A DNA stretch of 64,000 nucleotides from Enterococcus ureasiticus. Its GTDB lineage: Bacteria > Bacillota > Bacilli > Lactobacillales > Enterococcaceae. The position numbers were made by a program, and so were the translations under genes. This document shows positions 45,681 through 57,582 of the stretch, piece by piece. Where the stretch lies: NCBI RefSeq assembly GCF_001730285.1, contig NZ_MIJZ01000012.1, forward strand, positions 186,001 through 250,000, written 5' to 3'. How positions within the stretch are numbered: position 1 is the stretch's first letter; each line of letters opens with the position of its first letter. The notes below the pieces were generated by a model. That model did no database searches. It was given only the letters and a program-made list of their open reading frames with translations, and was not told the DNA's origin.

Positions 45681-46935
45681 AATCAACGATTCCTTTTAAG
45701 TCAACAATTTCTTTATCGATTGCTTCCCACTCACTCATTACTTTTTTATAGCGGTATCGAATGATCACTGCTGCAACAACACCAATAGCTGTCAATACAA
45801 TATTCAACCCAAAAATCAGCGAAACATTGATTTTTTCCAGTTGTCCTGTAATATAAGGCACGATCATTACAGAAACGGATGTTGCAATCGAATAATAACT
45901 CGTGATCCGTCCTTTTCCTTTTGAAAACAACTCCAACAACACTGCTAATCCTAGCTGCCAGATTCCTCCTGCTGCAAAAACACCGATGCCGATCGAGCCA
46001 AGCAAAAACATCGGTACACTTGGAAACAACGTCATTCCAATCAGCAAGAACAATGAAATGAACGTGCACCATACAATTAATAACGTTGGCGCAACGCCCC
46101 GCTTTACGATCAATGACGTCAAAAATACTGATGCAAACGAACCAATACTATATGCGCTGACCAACACTAAGCTATTCGAGTGATTCATAAGATTCAAAGA
46201 CTCTGCAAAAGATGGTACCCATAAAATAAAAATATTAAACGTAGACACACAAGTAAAACTAAACACTAACAATGCTAATCCTTCTATTTTAAATAGCGGT
46301 TGTTTTCCCTTGGCGTTTACTTCTTCTTTCACTATTTGCGATGCGCTCTCATCCACTTCTGCCCTTTCTGGGAATCCTAGTTTAGAAATATACAGCAAAT
46401 TAAGAAATAACCCTAACGCGCAGCCAACGAAAACAAGTCCATAATAAATTCCATGGTTCAACATAAATCGCGTTAGCAACGGTAAAATAAACTGCCCCAA
46501 AGAAATAAAGGCTTTGTTCAACACACTAAGAGAACTGTTATCTTTTTCATTCGGATAAGCTTCCATCAAAGTTGGATACGTACTTGTATCTAAAAAGGCA
46601 TTACTAAATCCAGCAAATAAGGCAAAAAAGAGCCCTTGTAAATAATTTTGACTGATCAGAATTCCCAAGAAAAAAATCAAATAACTTATGATCCCCAGCT
46701 GTACTGTTTTTTTACGCCCAAATTTATCCGAAAAATAACCAGCAAAATACAAAATCAACACGCGCCCCAAACCAATACCACTAATGACTAATGTCACTTG
46801 TTGTACTGTAGCTTGCCAGCTATCCATCAGGGCATTAAGATTTTGAGATAAAATGATTGCTGCCATACCTTGAAAAATAAAATTTGTGTATAAAGAACCA
46901 ATCAAGGGGGTGTAGTTTTTTTTCGTTGTTTCCAT
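45679..46935 (-). CDS. MFS transporter
   Basis: A 418-residue, 12-helix major-facilitator protein with YFAGYFSDKFGRKKTVQLG after helix 2 and AFLDTSTYPTLMEAYP in helix 4. The ending is hydrophilic. ATG 46935 follows AGGAG at seven bases; the ATG two codons earlier is too close. No neighbour hints at the cargo. Confidence 0.85.
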   Translation of the reverse strand: METTKKNYTPLIGSLYTNFIFQGMAAIILSQNLNALMDSWQATVQQVTLVISGIGLGRVLILYFAGYFSDKFGRKKTVQLGIISYLIFFLGILISQNYLQGLFFALFAGFSNAFLDTSTYPTLMEAYPNEKDNSSLSVLNKAFISLGQFILPLLTRFMLNHGIYYGLVFVGCALGLFLNLLYISKLGFPERAEVDESASQIVKEEVNAKGKQPLFKIEGLALLVFSFTCVSTFNIFILWVPSFAESLNLMNHSNSLVLVSAYSIGSFASVFLTSLIVKRGVAPTLLIVWCTFISLFLLIGMTLFPSVPMFLLGSIGIGVFAAGGIWQLGLAVLLELFSKGKGRITSYYSIATSVSVMIVPYITGQLEKINVSLIFGLNIVLTAIGVVAAVIIRYRYKKVMSEWEAIDKEIVDLKGIVD

Positions 46936-47162
46936 CGCCATTCTCCTAGCTGTTTAAAATTAACTTTGCTCAGTTTTTCACTATCTTTATTTTAAGAAGA
47001 ATCGTCTATAATATCTAATGCTTTATTTTCATATAATTGATAAATTATATTTATGAGTCATTTTTTTATAAACAACTTTCCACTATCTTTGATGTAATTA
47101 TCCTATTATTACTTACAGCTAAAGGCAAGTCAACATTTAATTTTCTTCTATGATAAATAATT

Positions 47163-47212
47163 AAAACAAGCTGCAAATGAAATGGTTTAGATTTCATTTG
47201 CAGCTTATTTTT
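47163..47212 (-). terminator. Terminator of the FAD oxidoreductase gene
   Basis: AAGCTGCAAATGAAAT and its complement (47168-47183, 47191-47206) form a 16-bp perfect stem, followed on the minus strand by TTTTAATT. Confidence 0.85.
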
Positions 47213-48542
47213 AGTAAAGATAACTTAAATCACTAGAAACAGTCGGATAAAGCATGATCATCTCATTGATTTTTTCGGCTGGTAATTTTTGGTTGATCAT
47301 TAGAGTAAACATATTGATCAGCTGATCCGCCTCGTTCCCTAAGACGGTCGCACCGACTAATAGACCGGTCGATTTTTCTGTAATGATTTTCGCTTTGACT
47401 AACGGCTCGTTGATATGTTTATACGAAAACCATTGAGATAAGTCTAAATCTTGTACCTTATATTTTTCATTTTCTAAAGTGATTTTATCTGTTAAACCAA
47501 CTTGTGCTAGTTTTGGTGAGCTAAAAATAATCGTTGGTAAAGCTGGATATTGAATAGCAGCTTGTGTTTTCCCGCTAAGAAGTTTGGCAAGATAACTCCC
47601 TTCAAAACTAGAAACAGGGGTTAACTTTGGCTGTGTTTTTTCCATACAATCTCCTAGTGCGTAAATAGTTTCTACAGTCGTTTGCAATTGTTCATTGACT
47701 GTAATGCCTTTATGGGTGAAGGCAACACCGATTTTTTCTAGGTTCAAGCCTTCGACATTCGGAATCCGACCCGTTGCACAAAAGACACGGTCAGCTATCA
47801 TTGTTCCTTGGGTAGTTAAGGTTATTTCAACTTGCTCACCTTGTTTGGTAATCGACTCAGCTGATTCGTTAAAGTGAAAATGAATTCCTCTAAGCTTGAG
47901 ATTTTCGATCAACGCTTCAGTCAGTGTTTCATCAAATCCTTTTAAAGGGCGCTCATTATGATGCAATAAATGGACTTCACTGCCGCTGCTACTTGCAATA
48001 TTGGCCAGTTCAAGAGAAATATACCCGCCACCAACAAATACGATTTTTTCAGGCAACTCTTTCATATTCAGAAAATCAGTACTCGTACCAAAGTGTTCTT
48101 TTCCAGGGATATCTAAAATAGCTGATCGCTGTCCTGTAGCTAAAATAAATCGCTCAGATTGATAGTCTTTGTTTTCTACTGTGATCGTATGCTTGTCTTT
48201 AAAGCAGGCAAACCCTGTGATTGTTTGAATTCCTGCACTTGCTAATCCAGATTTTTGTTCAACAGGAACTTTTTGGGTGAAGGTTTCTTTAAACGCCATT
48301 AAATTGCCCCAATTTATTTCAGGAGCTGCATCAAAACCGTTATTCTTCAATTGTAGTACATTATCTCTGGCCTCAACAGCGCCATAAAGAACTTTTTTGG
48401 GATCACAACCTCGATTAGGACAAGTACCACCCCAAAGATCTGCTTCTACCACAGCAACTTTTTTCCCTTCTGCAGCTAAATCATAAGCTGCCGCCATGCC
48501 GCCTGGTCCACTTCCGATAATAATTACGTCAAATCTATTCAT
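47211..48542 (-). CDS. FAD disulfide-oxidoreductase-like protein
   Basis: A 443-residue flavoprotein of the glutathione-reductase class. It has the FAD motif GSGPGGMAAAYDLA and a redox cysteine pair in GGTCPNRGCDPKK (C41, C46). An NAD(P) motif (FVGGGYISLELANIA), the second FAD motif TIYALGDC and a C-terminal dimer domain follow. The active-site His-Glu pair of the class (HPTxxE) is replaced by YPTVSS, so thiol reduction may be altered or absent. AGGAGG seven bases before ATG 48542 fixes the start. Confidence 0.88.
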   Translation of the reverse strand: MNRFDVIIIGSGPGGMAAAYDLAAEGKKVAVVEADLWGGTCPNRGCDPKKVLYGAVEARDNVLQLKNNGFDAAPEINWGNLMAFKETFTQKVPVEQKSGLASAGIQTITGFACFKDKHTITVENKDYQSERFILATGQRSAILDIPGKEHFGTSTDFLNMKELPEKIVFVGGGYISLELANIASSSGSEVHLLHHNERPLKGFDETLTEALIENLKLRGIHFHFNESAESITKQGEQVEITLTTQGTMIADRVFCATGRIPNVEGLNLEKIGVAFTHKGITVNEQLQTTVETIYALGDCMEKTQPKLTPVSSFEGSYLAKLLSGKTQAAIQYPALPTIIFSSPKLAQVGLTDKITLENEKYKVQDLDLSQWFSYKHINEPLVKAKIITEKSTGLLVGATVLGNEADQLINMFTLMINQKLPAEKINEMIMLYPTVSSDLSYLY

Positions 48543-48672
48543 GTAATATCCTCCTTTATTTTCCAACTTACTCAAAATAATGGATCTCCTCTACACCATA
48601 CAAATTAATTATATCAAGGAAACTAGGAAAGTGCTTGTAATAGAATCTTTAAACTACCTGAATTAAACGCTC

Positions 48673-49446
48673 TTAGTGAAACTGCATCCCGCCATCGACA
48701 ATAATTGTTTGTCCTGTGATATAATCGGAATCTTTTCCGGCTAAAAAGAAGACAACATTTGCGACTTCTTCTGGTTCTGATAAACGTTTTAAGGTGATAT
48801 CTTTCACAAATTGCTGCATTCCCCACTCATCATCTTTTCCAGCATTTTGACCAACATCGTGTGCGATATCCAGCATCATCTCTGTCCGAACGATTCCAGG
48901 AGCATAAGAATTGACTGTGATTCCTTCGTCTGCGAGATCTCTTGCTGCGGTTTGTGTGATACCACGAATCGCAAATTTAGTTCCGCTATAAACGCTAAGA
49001 TTTGGATTTCCAACCACGCCCGCTTGGGATGTAGCATTAATGATTTTCCCTCCATGACCTAATTTTTTCCACACTTCTTGGGCGGCTTGGATTCCCCATA
49101 ATACACCCCCAACATTGACTCTAAAGACTTCATCAAATTGCGCTTCTGTAATCGTATCGATTGGTGTGATTGGTCCAATTCCAGCATTATTTACAATAAC
49201 ATTAAAATCACCAAATACTTCAACTGTCCTTTTCACCGCTGAAAAAACTTCCTCACGTTTTGACACATCCGCTTGAATCGTCAATAATTGATCCGCAGTT
49301 GCCTCTAATTTTTCAGAAGCTTCTTGTAAATGCTCTAGATTACGGCCAACGATGCTTACCTTAAATCCATCTTGAATCAATCTTTTGGCAATCGCTAAAC
49401 CGATTCCACGACTTCCTCCTGTGACGAATGCAACTTTTTGAGTCAT
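48673..49446 (-). CDS. butA: 2,3-butanediol dehydrogenase / diacetyl reductase
   Basis: A 257-residue short-chain dehydrogenase close to meso-2,3-butanediol dehydrogenase/acetoin reductase. It has [43 protein letters not shown] with catalytic Ser/Tyr/Lys, and [10 protein letters not shown]. It reduces diacetyl and acetoin with NADH, consistent with lactic fermentation. The gene is monocistronic. Confidence 0.9.
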   Translation of the reverse strand: MTQKVAFVTGGSRGIGLAIAKRLIQDGFKVSIVGRNLEHLQEASEKLEATADQLLTIQADVSKREEVFSAVKRTVEVFGDFNVIVNNAGIGPITPIDTITEAQFDEVFRVNVGGVLWGIQAAQEVWKKLGHGGKIINATSQAGVVGNPNLSVYSGTKFAIRGITQTAARDLADEGITVNSYAPGIVRTEMMLDIAHDVGQNAGKDDEWGMQQFVKDITLKRLSEPEEVANVVFFLAGKDSDYITGQTIIVDGGMQFH

Positions 49447-49577
49447 GACAGTTCCTCCTTGGTTTTAATCTTTATTTTTACACTATGATGATTTACTCAA
49501 GTTTCGTAAATAAGTCTACAGGCAAAAGAATTAAAAGTAAAAAGTGTTGCTTGTTACCGTTTAGCAAGGCTACTCAT

Positions 49578-49625
49578 AAAAACAACGTTTAGTGACTAAC
49601 TCAGCAATCACTAAACGTTGTTTTT
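49578..49625. terminator. Strong terminator downstream of the second GH1 gene
   Basis: AAAAACAACGTTTAGTGA and TCACTAAACGTTGTTTTT form an 18-bp perfect stem. Confidence 0.9.
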
Positions 49626-49657
49626 GAAACTTATATTAAAAATTTTTGATTATGATT

Positions 49658-51555
<1,898 letters not shown>

Positions 51556-52086
51556 TTGGAAGAAGAATACTCGCGACGCAACCAGCAACGTCCAGCATCT
51601 GCATCAAAACCGACAATCATAACTGTTATTTTATTATTATTCATAAATACACTTGCATTGGGCTTTTTACTATTTTTAAATGTTCAAGCAAGTGCTAAGC
51701 AAAAAGAACAATTAAACAGTATAGAAAAACAAGTCAATCAGCTTGAACAAGCTCATGTAACAACGAATCAACCAGCAGTATCTAACAATACAGAACATAA
51801 TGTTCCTGTAAGAGAAAGTTCAACACAAGTAAGCACAACGAAAGAATCTAGCTCGACCACTGATGATTCAAGTCAAACAGCTCAAGCAACCATCCCTTCA
51901 TCAGAGGTACCTGACCAACAAACTGAACGCTCAACAGAACCTGCCCCAACTACTTATACAGTTCAGCAAGGTGATACACTTTCTGTAATTGCTGAAAAAA
52001 ACAAATTATCTCTTCAAGATTTAATGTTAAAAAATAATTTAAGTGATTCAACTGTTTATATTGGACAAGTTTTATCATTAAATTAG
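51556..52086 (+). CDS. Membrane-anchored LysM protein
   Basis: A 176-residue protein. It has a cytosolic N-terminus rich in Arg/Gln, one membrane helix (about 22-46), a short coiled coil (about 50-70), a Ser/Thr-rich wall-spanning linker (about 75-135), and a C-terminal LysM domain (about 134-176, YTVQQGDTLSVIAEKN) that binds peptidoglycan. The start is TTG, behind AAAGGAG at ten bases. It likely acts at the cell wall. Confidence 0.88.
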   Translation: MEEEYSRRNQQRPASASKPTIITVILLLFINTLALGFLLFLNVQASAKQKEQLNSIEKQVNQLEQAHVTTNQPAVSNNTEHNVPVRESSTQVSTTKESSSTTDDSSQTAQATIPSSEVPDQQTERSTEPAPTTYTVQQGDTLSVIAEKNKLSLQDLMLKNNLSDSTVYIGQVLSLN

Positions 52087-52139
52087 GCGGCTATTTTCCC
52101 CTACATAAGTTTATCCAATTAATTGCACGCGTTATTTAT

Positions 52140-52181
52140 AAAAATACTGTACAAAACTAAAAAGTTTTGTACAGTATTTTT
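52140..52181. terminator. Bidirectional terminator
   Basis: AAAATACTGTACAAAAC and its exact complement form a 17-bp stem with a six-base loop, between the LysM gene and the phn operon end. Confidence 0.92.
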
Positions 52182-52198
52182 ATTGCAATAAACAACCA

Positions 52199-53734
52199 TT
52201 ATAACTCGTGATCACACGAATGATTTATCTTGTAATGCATGTTTTTAGGCACTACAATTTCTTCTTGTGATTGAATATAATCAATGATCAATCCAACAAT
52301 TTCTTCTGCCCCTTCATCAATAACAGGACATTCCAGATAGGTTTTAAAACCGCCTCCACCACTTGCTCGATAATCACTTAATGCAATCGTAAATTCGTCA
52401 GTATCTTTGACTGGTTGATTTTTATAACGCAATGCAGTGACACGTTTTCCAGCCTTCTGACAAAGATCGATCGTATACTCGATTCCAACGAAAAAGTCAA
52501 AATGATAATGTTCAATTTTAGGATACAAGTAACTTGGCGAAATGACTACTTCATTTTGTTCATTTAAACTAAAATAATCCGCATTTTTATCCACAACTTG
52601 CTTCAATTGAGCACCAGTGATTTTTAGTGTAATCAACTGATTGGTGTATGGATAAGTTGCAATCACATCCCGCATCGTTACATCTTTATGAAATCCAGGT
52701 GATGTATTAGCCAAAGAAACTACTGTGATCTGAGCTTTACTGGCTTGCAGTTGAACGGCTCCAATCAATTCTATGACCGGACTTCCATATAATGCCATCT
52801 CTAGCTTATCCTCAGCTAATGCATCACTGCTCAATTGGCCAATTGCTTGATCCAGCCACTCTTGGACTTTTGTTTCTAATGGCTGTAGCTCATCCATTAA
52901 ATAAGATTCTGGTGCCGTGCTAGGTTTGCCGACAGTTGAAGTTATTTCTATATTATTCTGTATTTTTTCAATATTGATTTCAAAATAATTAAGCGCGTTA
53001 GATGACGGCTGTACAATATAGGTACCATGTAGTAATTGGCCCTCGATCAATAAATGCTGATGACCTGTCAAAAGTAAGTCAAAATCGAGTTCTTCACAGA
53101 TTTTATAGCCGATATTTTCACTTGTTTTAGATAAAATCGTACTGGTTTTTACATCTCTTTCAAATCCACCATGATAAATACAAATCGTAAGATCAACTTG
53201 CGATTTGACTTCTTCCAACGCTTGTTTGGCCGCTGTAAATGGATCAGAAACGGTAACATCTTTGATATTTTCAGCTTTTTCCCAAACATTGATGTAATCT
53301 GTCACTACACCTACGATACCGACTTTTAAACCATTCGCTAATGTTTTGATTGTCCATGGAAATTTTTTTGTTTGGCTTTTTGCATCTAGAAGATTCTCAC
53401 AGACACATGTTGCATCGAGTGCGTCTAAATACTGATACAAATAACTGGTTCCATAATTAACATCATGATTTCCCAATGTAACAAAGTCATACCCTGCATG
53501 GTTCAATGCTTTTGCTTGAGGAAAACCTTCTTCTGGATGAGCTTGACAGTATGTTGCTAAAGCGGAGCCTTGAAGCATATCTCCGCCATCGATGAGTAAG
53601 GTGTTCTCATCTTTTTGAAAGTTTGGGATGCATTTTAACAGTCCCATATTTTTTTCTTGTGTATCTGCATAATTGGTTGGGAATAAATAACCATGGACAT
53701 CTGATGTGTAATAGATTTTCAATTGCTGTTTCAT
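52199..53734 (-). CDS. Cytosolic 5'-nucleotidase/cyclic phosphodiesterase-like enzyme
   Basis: A 511-residue metallophosphoesterase with both domains of the UshA/CpdB family. The calcineurin-like part has TSDVHGYL, GGDMLQGS, LGNHDVNYG, YHGG and TGHQH; the C-terminal nucleotidase domain has ATYPYTNQL and SDYRASGGGGF. It has no signal peptide, so it works inside the cell on nucleotides or other phosphate esters. It is the last gene of the phnDCEE operon, 32 bases after the next phosphoesterase, so it probably uses what that importer brings in. Confidence 0.85.
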   Translation of the reverse strand: MKQQLKIYYTSDVHGYLFPTNYADTQEKNMGLLKCIPNFQKDENTLLIDGGDMLQGSALATYCQAHPEEGFPQAKALNHAGYDFVTLGNHDVNYGTSYLYQYLDALDATCVCENLLDAKSQTKKFPWTIKTLANGLKVGIVGVVTDYINVWEKAENIKDVTVSDPFTAAKQALEEVKSQVDLTICIYHGGFERDVKTSTILSKTSENIGYKICEELDFDLLLTGHQHLLIEGQLLHGTYIVQPSSNALNYFEINIEKIQNNIEITSTVGKPSTAPESYLMDELQPLETKVQEWLDQAIGQLSSDALAEDKLEMALYGSPVIELIGAVQLQASKAQITVVSLANTSPGFHKDVTMRDVIATYPYTNQLITLKITGAQLKQVVDKNADYFSLNEQNEVVISPSYLYPKIEHYHFDFFVGIEYTIDLCQKAGKRVTALRYKNQPVKDTDEFTIALSDYRASGGGGFKTYLECPVIDEGAEEIVGLIIDYIQSQEEIVVPKNMHYKINHSCDHEL

Positions 53735-53766
53735 TTCGTTTCACCTCAAGCCTAAATTAATGTTTG

Positions 53767-54969
53767 TTAGTCAGTATAGTTGTTTACACGAGCGATATAT
53801 TCGTCAAAAACATTATAAATATAGTTCATTTCTAAACGATAACTTGGAAAAATCGCTGTATTCGCTGTTATACGATAATCTGATTGATCCGGTAGAAGCT
53901 GACCATTATCTAGTGTTACACCTTGAATGGATTGACTTAATAATAGAGCTTTCAGTTCACTTCTAGATACATGATAGGTCGACAGCGTGTAGGGAGGTCT
54001 AAAACTGCTTAAAAAGTCTCCAATCGTTGTTCCTTTTAAATTGACAGCATATAAAGCTCCTGGAATTTTCTTCGCTAAATACTGATCAAAACGACTTAGA
54101 TCAAGCTCTTTTTTTAACCAATTTTCATAATCTTCTTTATCGAATACATCATAATGAGTTGCTGGGTATTTTTTTGTATCGATCAATCGTGCTTTTTTAT
54201 CCATCATATGATTCTCTTGAACAGAAAAAGTCAATTCCCCAATATAATTCCCTCGATAGCCAGGCTGTACAACAGCCGTATCGTTTAATATCCCTGCATT
54301 GATTCGATGCTGATGACCGCAAATCACGCCATCGATTCCCGTTATTTCACAAATGATTCGATAAGTCTGGTCTTCGCCTGTATCATATTGCGTTGGCTGA
54401 CCTGTGTTCATATCTCGCTCGATCCCGCCATGATAACTTACGATCAATACATCGACTTGTTCACGTAATAATGGTACCCAGTGTTTTAAGCTTTCAATCA
54501 CATTGATAAATTTCAAGTCTTTGATTTGCTCATAATCAGTGATTTGCGGTATAACTCCTGTAATCACACCAATTACACCAACCTTCAGATTCCCACGTTC
54601 AATAATCGTATATGGCTCAAAAATCAGTTCATCTGATAAATCCAGCACATTGGCGCAAAGATACTTTCCATTAAATGCAGCAACTTGACGCTTCAAAAAA
54701 TCGATTCCGTAATCAAAATCATGATTTCCCGGAACCATTACATCAAAGCCAATGTTATTGGCTAGTTCAATCAATGGCGAAACGGCCATAGTTGTATTAA
54801 AAAAAGTAGTCTCAGGACTACCCACTAAAAAATCACCATTGTCGATCACTATAGGTTCATGATAATTTTCAGCAACCGCAGGAAGAGAACAAAGACCGTT
54901 CTCTTCATTTGCTGCAGCTGTCAAAAAACCATGGACATCTGTTGTACTTAATATCGTTACTTTTTCCAT
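53767..54969 (-). CDS. Second cytosolic 5'-nucleotidase-like phosphoesterase
   Basis: A 400-residue relative of the previous enzyme, with TTDVHGFL, DNGDFLVGS, PGNHDFDYG, YHGG and CGHQH, and a shorter C-terminal domain (about 280-400). It also lacks a signal peptide. The two proteins have diverged clearly, so they may have different substrates. It follows the PhnE-type permease gene by 17 bases. Confidence 0.83.
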   Translation of the reverse strand: MEKVTILSTTDVHGFLTAAANEENGLCSLPAVAENYHEPIVIDNGDFLVGSPETTFFNTTMAVSPLIELANNIGFDVMVPGNHDFDYGIDFLKRQVAAFNGKYLCANVLDLSDELIFEPYTIIERGNLKVGVIGVITGVIPQITDYEQIKDLKFINVIESLKHWVPLLREQVDVLIVSYHGGIERDMNTGQPTQYDTGEDQTYRIICEITGIDGVICGHQHRINAGILNDTAVVQPGYRGNYIGELTFSVQENHMMDKKARLIDTKKYPATHYDVFDKEDYENWLKKELDLSRFDQYLAKKIPGALYAVNLKGTTIGDFLSSFRPPYTLSTYHVSRSELKALLLSQSIQGVTLDNGQLLPDQSDYRITANTAIFPSYRLEMNYIYNVFDEYIARVNNYTD

Positions 54970-54986
54970 TTTTTTATCCTCACGAT

Positions 54987-55766
54987 TTACTGTAGTTTTT
55001 TACGTAAATAACCAGTTCCAGCATCGATCAAGAATACTGTAATAATGATCCCAAACAAAATAATACCCACTTTATCCCAAGCTCTTGATTGAATCGCAAA
55101 AATCATTGGCGCACCGATTCCACCTGCTCCAACTAAACCAAGCGTTGCAGCACTTCGAACCGCTATTTCAAAGTGATTCAATGCAAGTGATAAAAAGGTT
55201 GGAATCAATTGCGGCAAGCGTGCATAAAACATCGTTTGCCAAAAATTAGCACCGACTGCTGTCATTGATTCTACAGGCGCTTCATCCATCGACTCGATTT
55301 CTTCTGTATATAATTTACCTAACATTCCGATCTGATGAACACCAATTGCCAAGACACCAGCAAAAGGACCAGGCCCAACCATCTTTACAAAAATGATGGC
55401 ATATACAAGTTCAGGAAAAGCCCTTAAAACATTACAAATGAACTTACCGATTTTTGAGACGATCGTATTTGACTTCCATAAATTATGAGCACTAATAAAG
55501 GTTAGCGGCAATGCTAAAACAGTCGCAATCACGGTACCTAAAAATGCAATTCCGATCGTTAACAATAGCAAACTCAGTAAATCCTCTCCGCTACCATCAT
55601 AGACATAACCCCAATCAGGATGGAATAACCCAGAAAGAACGGATTTGACCATATCAAAAGACATATTTCCAGCTTCGGAATAATCAATCCCTGCTGCTGA
55701 ATAAAGAATGATTGCTAAAACAATGATGATTGGCAAATAGCTTTTTAACTTCCGATTTATGCTCAT
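54987..55766 (-). CDS. phnE: Phosphonate-type ABC permease PhnE (second)
   Basis: A 259-residue permease with about six helices and the inner-membrane loop EEIESMDEAPVESMTAVGANFWQTMFYARLP that contacts the ATPase, shown here only by its first and last motifs EEIESMDE and FYARLP. ATG 55766 overlaps the stop of the first permease (TAATG), with GAGG upstream. Pairs with the next gene as a heterodimer. Confidence 0.9.
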   Translation of the reverse strand: MSINRKLKSYLPIIIVLAIILYSAAGIDYSEAGNMSFDMVKSVLSGLFHPDWGYVYDGSGEDLLSLLLLTIGIAFLGTVIATVLALPLTFISAHNLWKSNTIVSKIGKFICNVLRAFPELVYAIIFVKMVGPGPFAGVLAIGVHQIGMLGKLYTEEIESMDEAPVESMTAVGANFWQTMFYARLPQLIPTFLSLALNHFEIAVRSAATLGLVGAGGIGAPMIFAIQSRAWDKVGIILFGIIITVFLIDAGTGYLRKKLQ

Positions 55767-56545
55767 TATACCAACCTCTTTCTGATAATTTCGCTGATCC
55801 AATCGATCGTGATCACCACAACTAATATAGATAAAATAATGATCGACACTCGGTCATAGCGCATCAAACTCAATGAAGAATTCAAAATCACACCAATCCC
55901 GCCCGCACCAACATAACCTAAGATCGTAGATGCTCGAATATTGACTTCAAATGCATATAAAGAATAGCTAGCGATTTGATGTGTTATTTGTGGTGCAATC
56001 GACCAAAAAGCAATCTGTGTTTTCGTTGCACCGACTGATTCAGCCGCTTCGATTGGCCCATGATCGATCGTTTCGATGGCCTCATAAATCAACTGTGAAA
56101 CCATACCAAACGTAAATACTGCAATCGTCAATACCCCTGTAAATTCACCGATTCCAAACATTGCTACAAACAAGGCAGCCAATAATAGGTTGGGGATCGT
56201 ACGAACAATACTCATCAAAAAACGAATGATCGTTGTCACAAAAAAGTTTCTAGTCACAACTGTTGTTGCTAAAAAAGAAAACGGCACAGCAAAAACGACA
56301 CCCAATGTTGTTCCCACAACGGACATTTTGATCGTTTTCAGCATCGGTTCAATGATTTTAGGAATATAATACCAATCAGGACTAAGAAAACGTTGTAAAA
56401 AAATGCCCATCTGATCTAAGTTATTAAAGACGTCCGCCATTTGTGCTCCCGTAACTCTTGCACTTGAAAACACACATAAAAGAACCAACACTAGAATAAA
56501 TAAACGTTTATATAAATCGCGGTGAATCGTATCTTTTAATTTCAT
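55766..56545 (-). CDS. phnE: Phosphonate-type ABC permease PhnE (first)
   Basis: A 259-residue permease of the PhnE family with the coupling loop from EAIETIDHG to FWSIAPQ and GYVGAGGIGVIL near the end. It is encoded between phnC and the second permease with one-base overlaps on both sides, so strict co-expression is expected. The two permeases are similar and probably arose by duplication. Confidence 0.9.
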   Translation of the reverse strand: MKLKDTIHRDLYKRLFILVLVLLCVFSSARVTGAQMADVFNNLDQMGIFLQRFLSPDWYYIPKIIEPMLKTIKMSVVGTTLGVVFAVPFSFLATTVVTRNFFVTTIIRFLMSIVRTIPNLLLAALFVAMFGIGEFTGVLTIAVFTFGMVSQLIYEAIETIDHGPIEAAESVGATKTQIAFWSIAPQITHQIASYSLYAFEVNIRASTILGYVGAGGIGVILNSSLSLMRYDRVSIIILSILVVVITIDWISEIIRKRLV

Positions 56546-57309
56546 TATGCAACACCTTCAGTTTGCTTCAAAATGTCTGCACCATAAATATTTGTCAAAA
56601 CTTCGTCTGTCGCTTCAGCAGCCGTGCCATCAAAAACAACTTCTCCATCACGTAAGCCAATGATTCGACTAGAAAATTCACGGGCTAAATCGACTGAGTG
56701 AAGATTGATCACTACAGTATGATTCAATTCCTGATTGATTTTCTTTAAATCTTTCATGATTTTTTGTGTCGTGATCGGATCTAATGACGCAACCGGTTCA
56801 TCCGCTAAAATAATCGATGCTTGTTGAACCAACGTTCTTGCAATTGATACACGTTGCTGTTGTCCACCACTTAACTCATCACTTCTTGAGTGCAACTTAT
56901 CCGCTAAACCTACACGCCCTAACGCATCATCAACTAAAGCGTAATCGTCTTTTGAGAAAATTCCAAAAATACTTTTAAAGGTTGAATAATAACCTAATCT
57001 ACCTGAAATAACATTTTTTTGAACAGAGCTTTTCTTCACTAAATTGAAGTGCTGAAAAATCATCCCGATATTTCTGCGTATTCTGCGTAGGTCTTTTTTA
57101 TTTGCTTTCGTAATCGAAGCACCATCAATGATGATATTGCCTTCACTGATTTCGTTTAAGCGATTGATTGAGCGCAATAACGTACTTTTTCCTGCACCAC
57201 TTAATCCGATCACAGATACAAACTCACCGTCGTTGATTGTTAAATTAATATTTTTAAGTCCTTTGACGCCATTATTATAGGTTTTTGTTACATTTTCAAA
57301 ATGAATCAT
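56545..57309 (-). CDS. phnC: Phosphonate-type ABC ATPase PhnC
   Basis: A 254-residue ATPase with Walker [11 protein letters not shown]-loop MIFQHFNL, signature LSGGQQQR, Walker [13 protein letters not shown] and the switch histidine in [10 protein letters not shown]. It powers the two PhnE-type permeases. The annotated class imports phosphonates or phosphite. AAGGAG precedes the ATG. Confidence 0.92.
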   Translation of the reverse strand: MIHFENVTKTYNNGVKGLKNINLTINDGEFVSVIGLSGAGKSTLLRSINRLNEISEGNIIIDGASITKANKKDLRRIRRNIGMIFQHFNLVKKSSVQKNVISGRLGYYSTFKSIFGIFSKDDYALVDDALGRVGLADKLHSRSDELSGGQQQRVSIARTLVQQASIILADEPVASLDPITTQKIMKDLKKINQELNHTVVINLHSVDLAREFSSRIIGLRDGEVVFDGTAAEATDEVLTNIYGADILKQTEGVA

Positions 57310-57340
57310 GATTTCTCCTTTTAATAAAAAATAGCAAGAG

Positions 57341-57500
57341 GTCGAGATAAAAGCGTTTAGCTCCGAGAAATAAGAAGAAATTCACGAAAATGACAAGAAA
57401 CACGAAATTTTTAATTTCGATGTTGAATGATTCCTAATTGATGTTCTTCAAATTTTTGTGAATTCCAGCCTATTTCCGAACGAGCTGCTTTTTCTCGCCG
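57341..57500. mobile_element. MITE-like element with about 48-bp inverted ends
   Basis: The left end (57343-57390, starting CGAGATAAAAGC and holding AGCTCCGAGAAATAAG and GAAATTCAC) matches the reverse complement of the right end (57453-57500, CGAGAAAAAGC, AGCTCGTTCGGAAATAGG, GGAATTCAC) with few changes. The 62-bp core has an inner ACACGAAA/TTTCGATGT hairpin. No reading frame is present. It lies in the phnD-phnC gap. Repeat copy number elsewhere is unknown. Confidence 0.55.
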
Positions 57501-57510
57501 TTTATTTAGT

Positions 57511-57559
57511 TTTAGAGAATGAAGCAAAGCTATTCTTTAGTTTTGCTTCATCCTCTAAA
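57511..57559 (-). other. Hairpin directly after phnD
   Basis: TTTAGAGAATGAAGCAAA and TTTTGCTTCATCCTCTAAA form an 18-19 bp stem. The minus-strand transcript passes through it right after phnD, without a strong T-run. It may protect the phnD message or attenuate the downstream genes, giving more binding protein than permease. Confidence 0.6.
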
Positions 57560-57582
57560 CATCACTCAAATGTATCAACGCT

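Noticed and set aside
45746-46072. 108-codon frame antisense-phase inside the MFS gene, same strand
   Set aside because: It overlaps the MFS gene completely in another frame, lacks a ribosome site and is Cys/Arg-rich noise.
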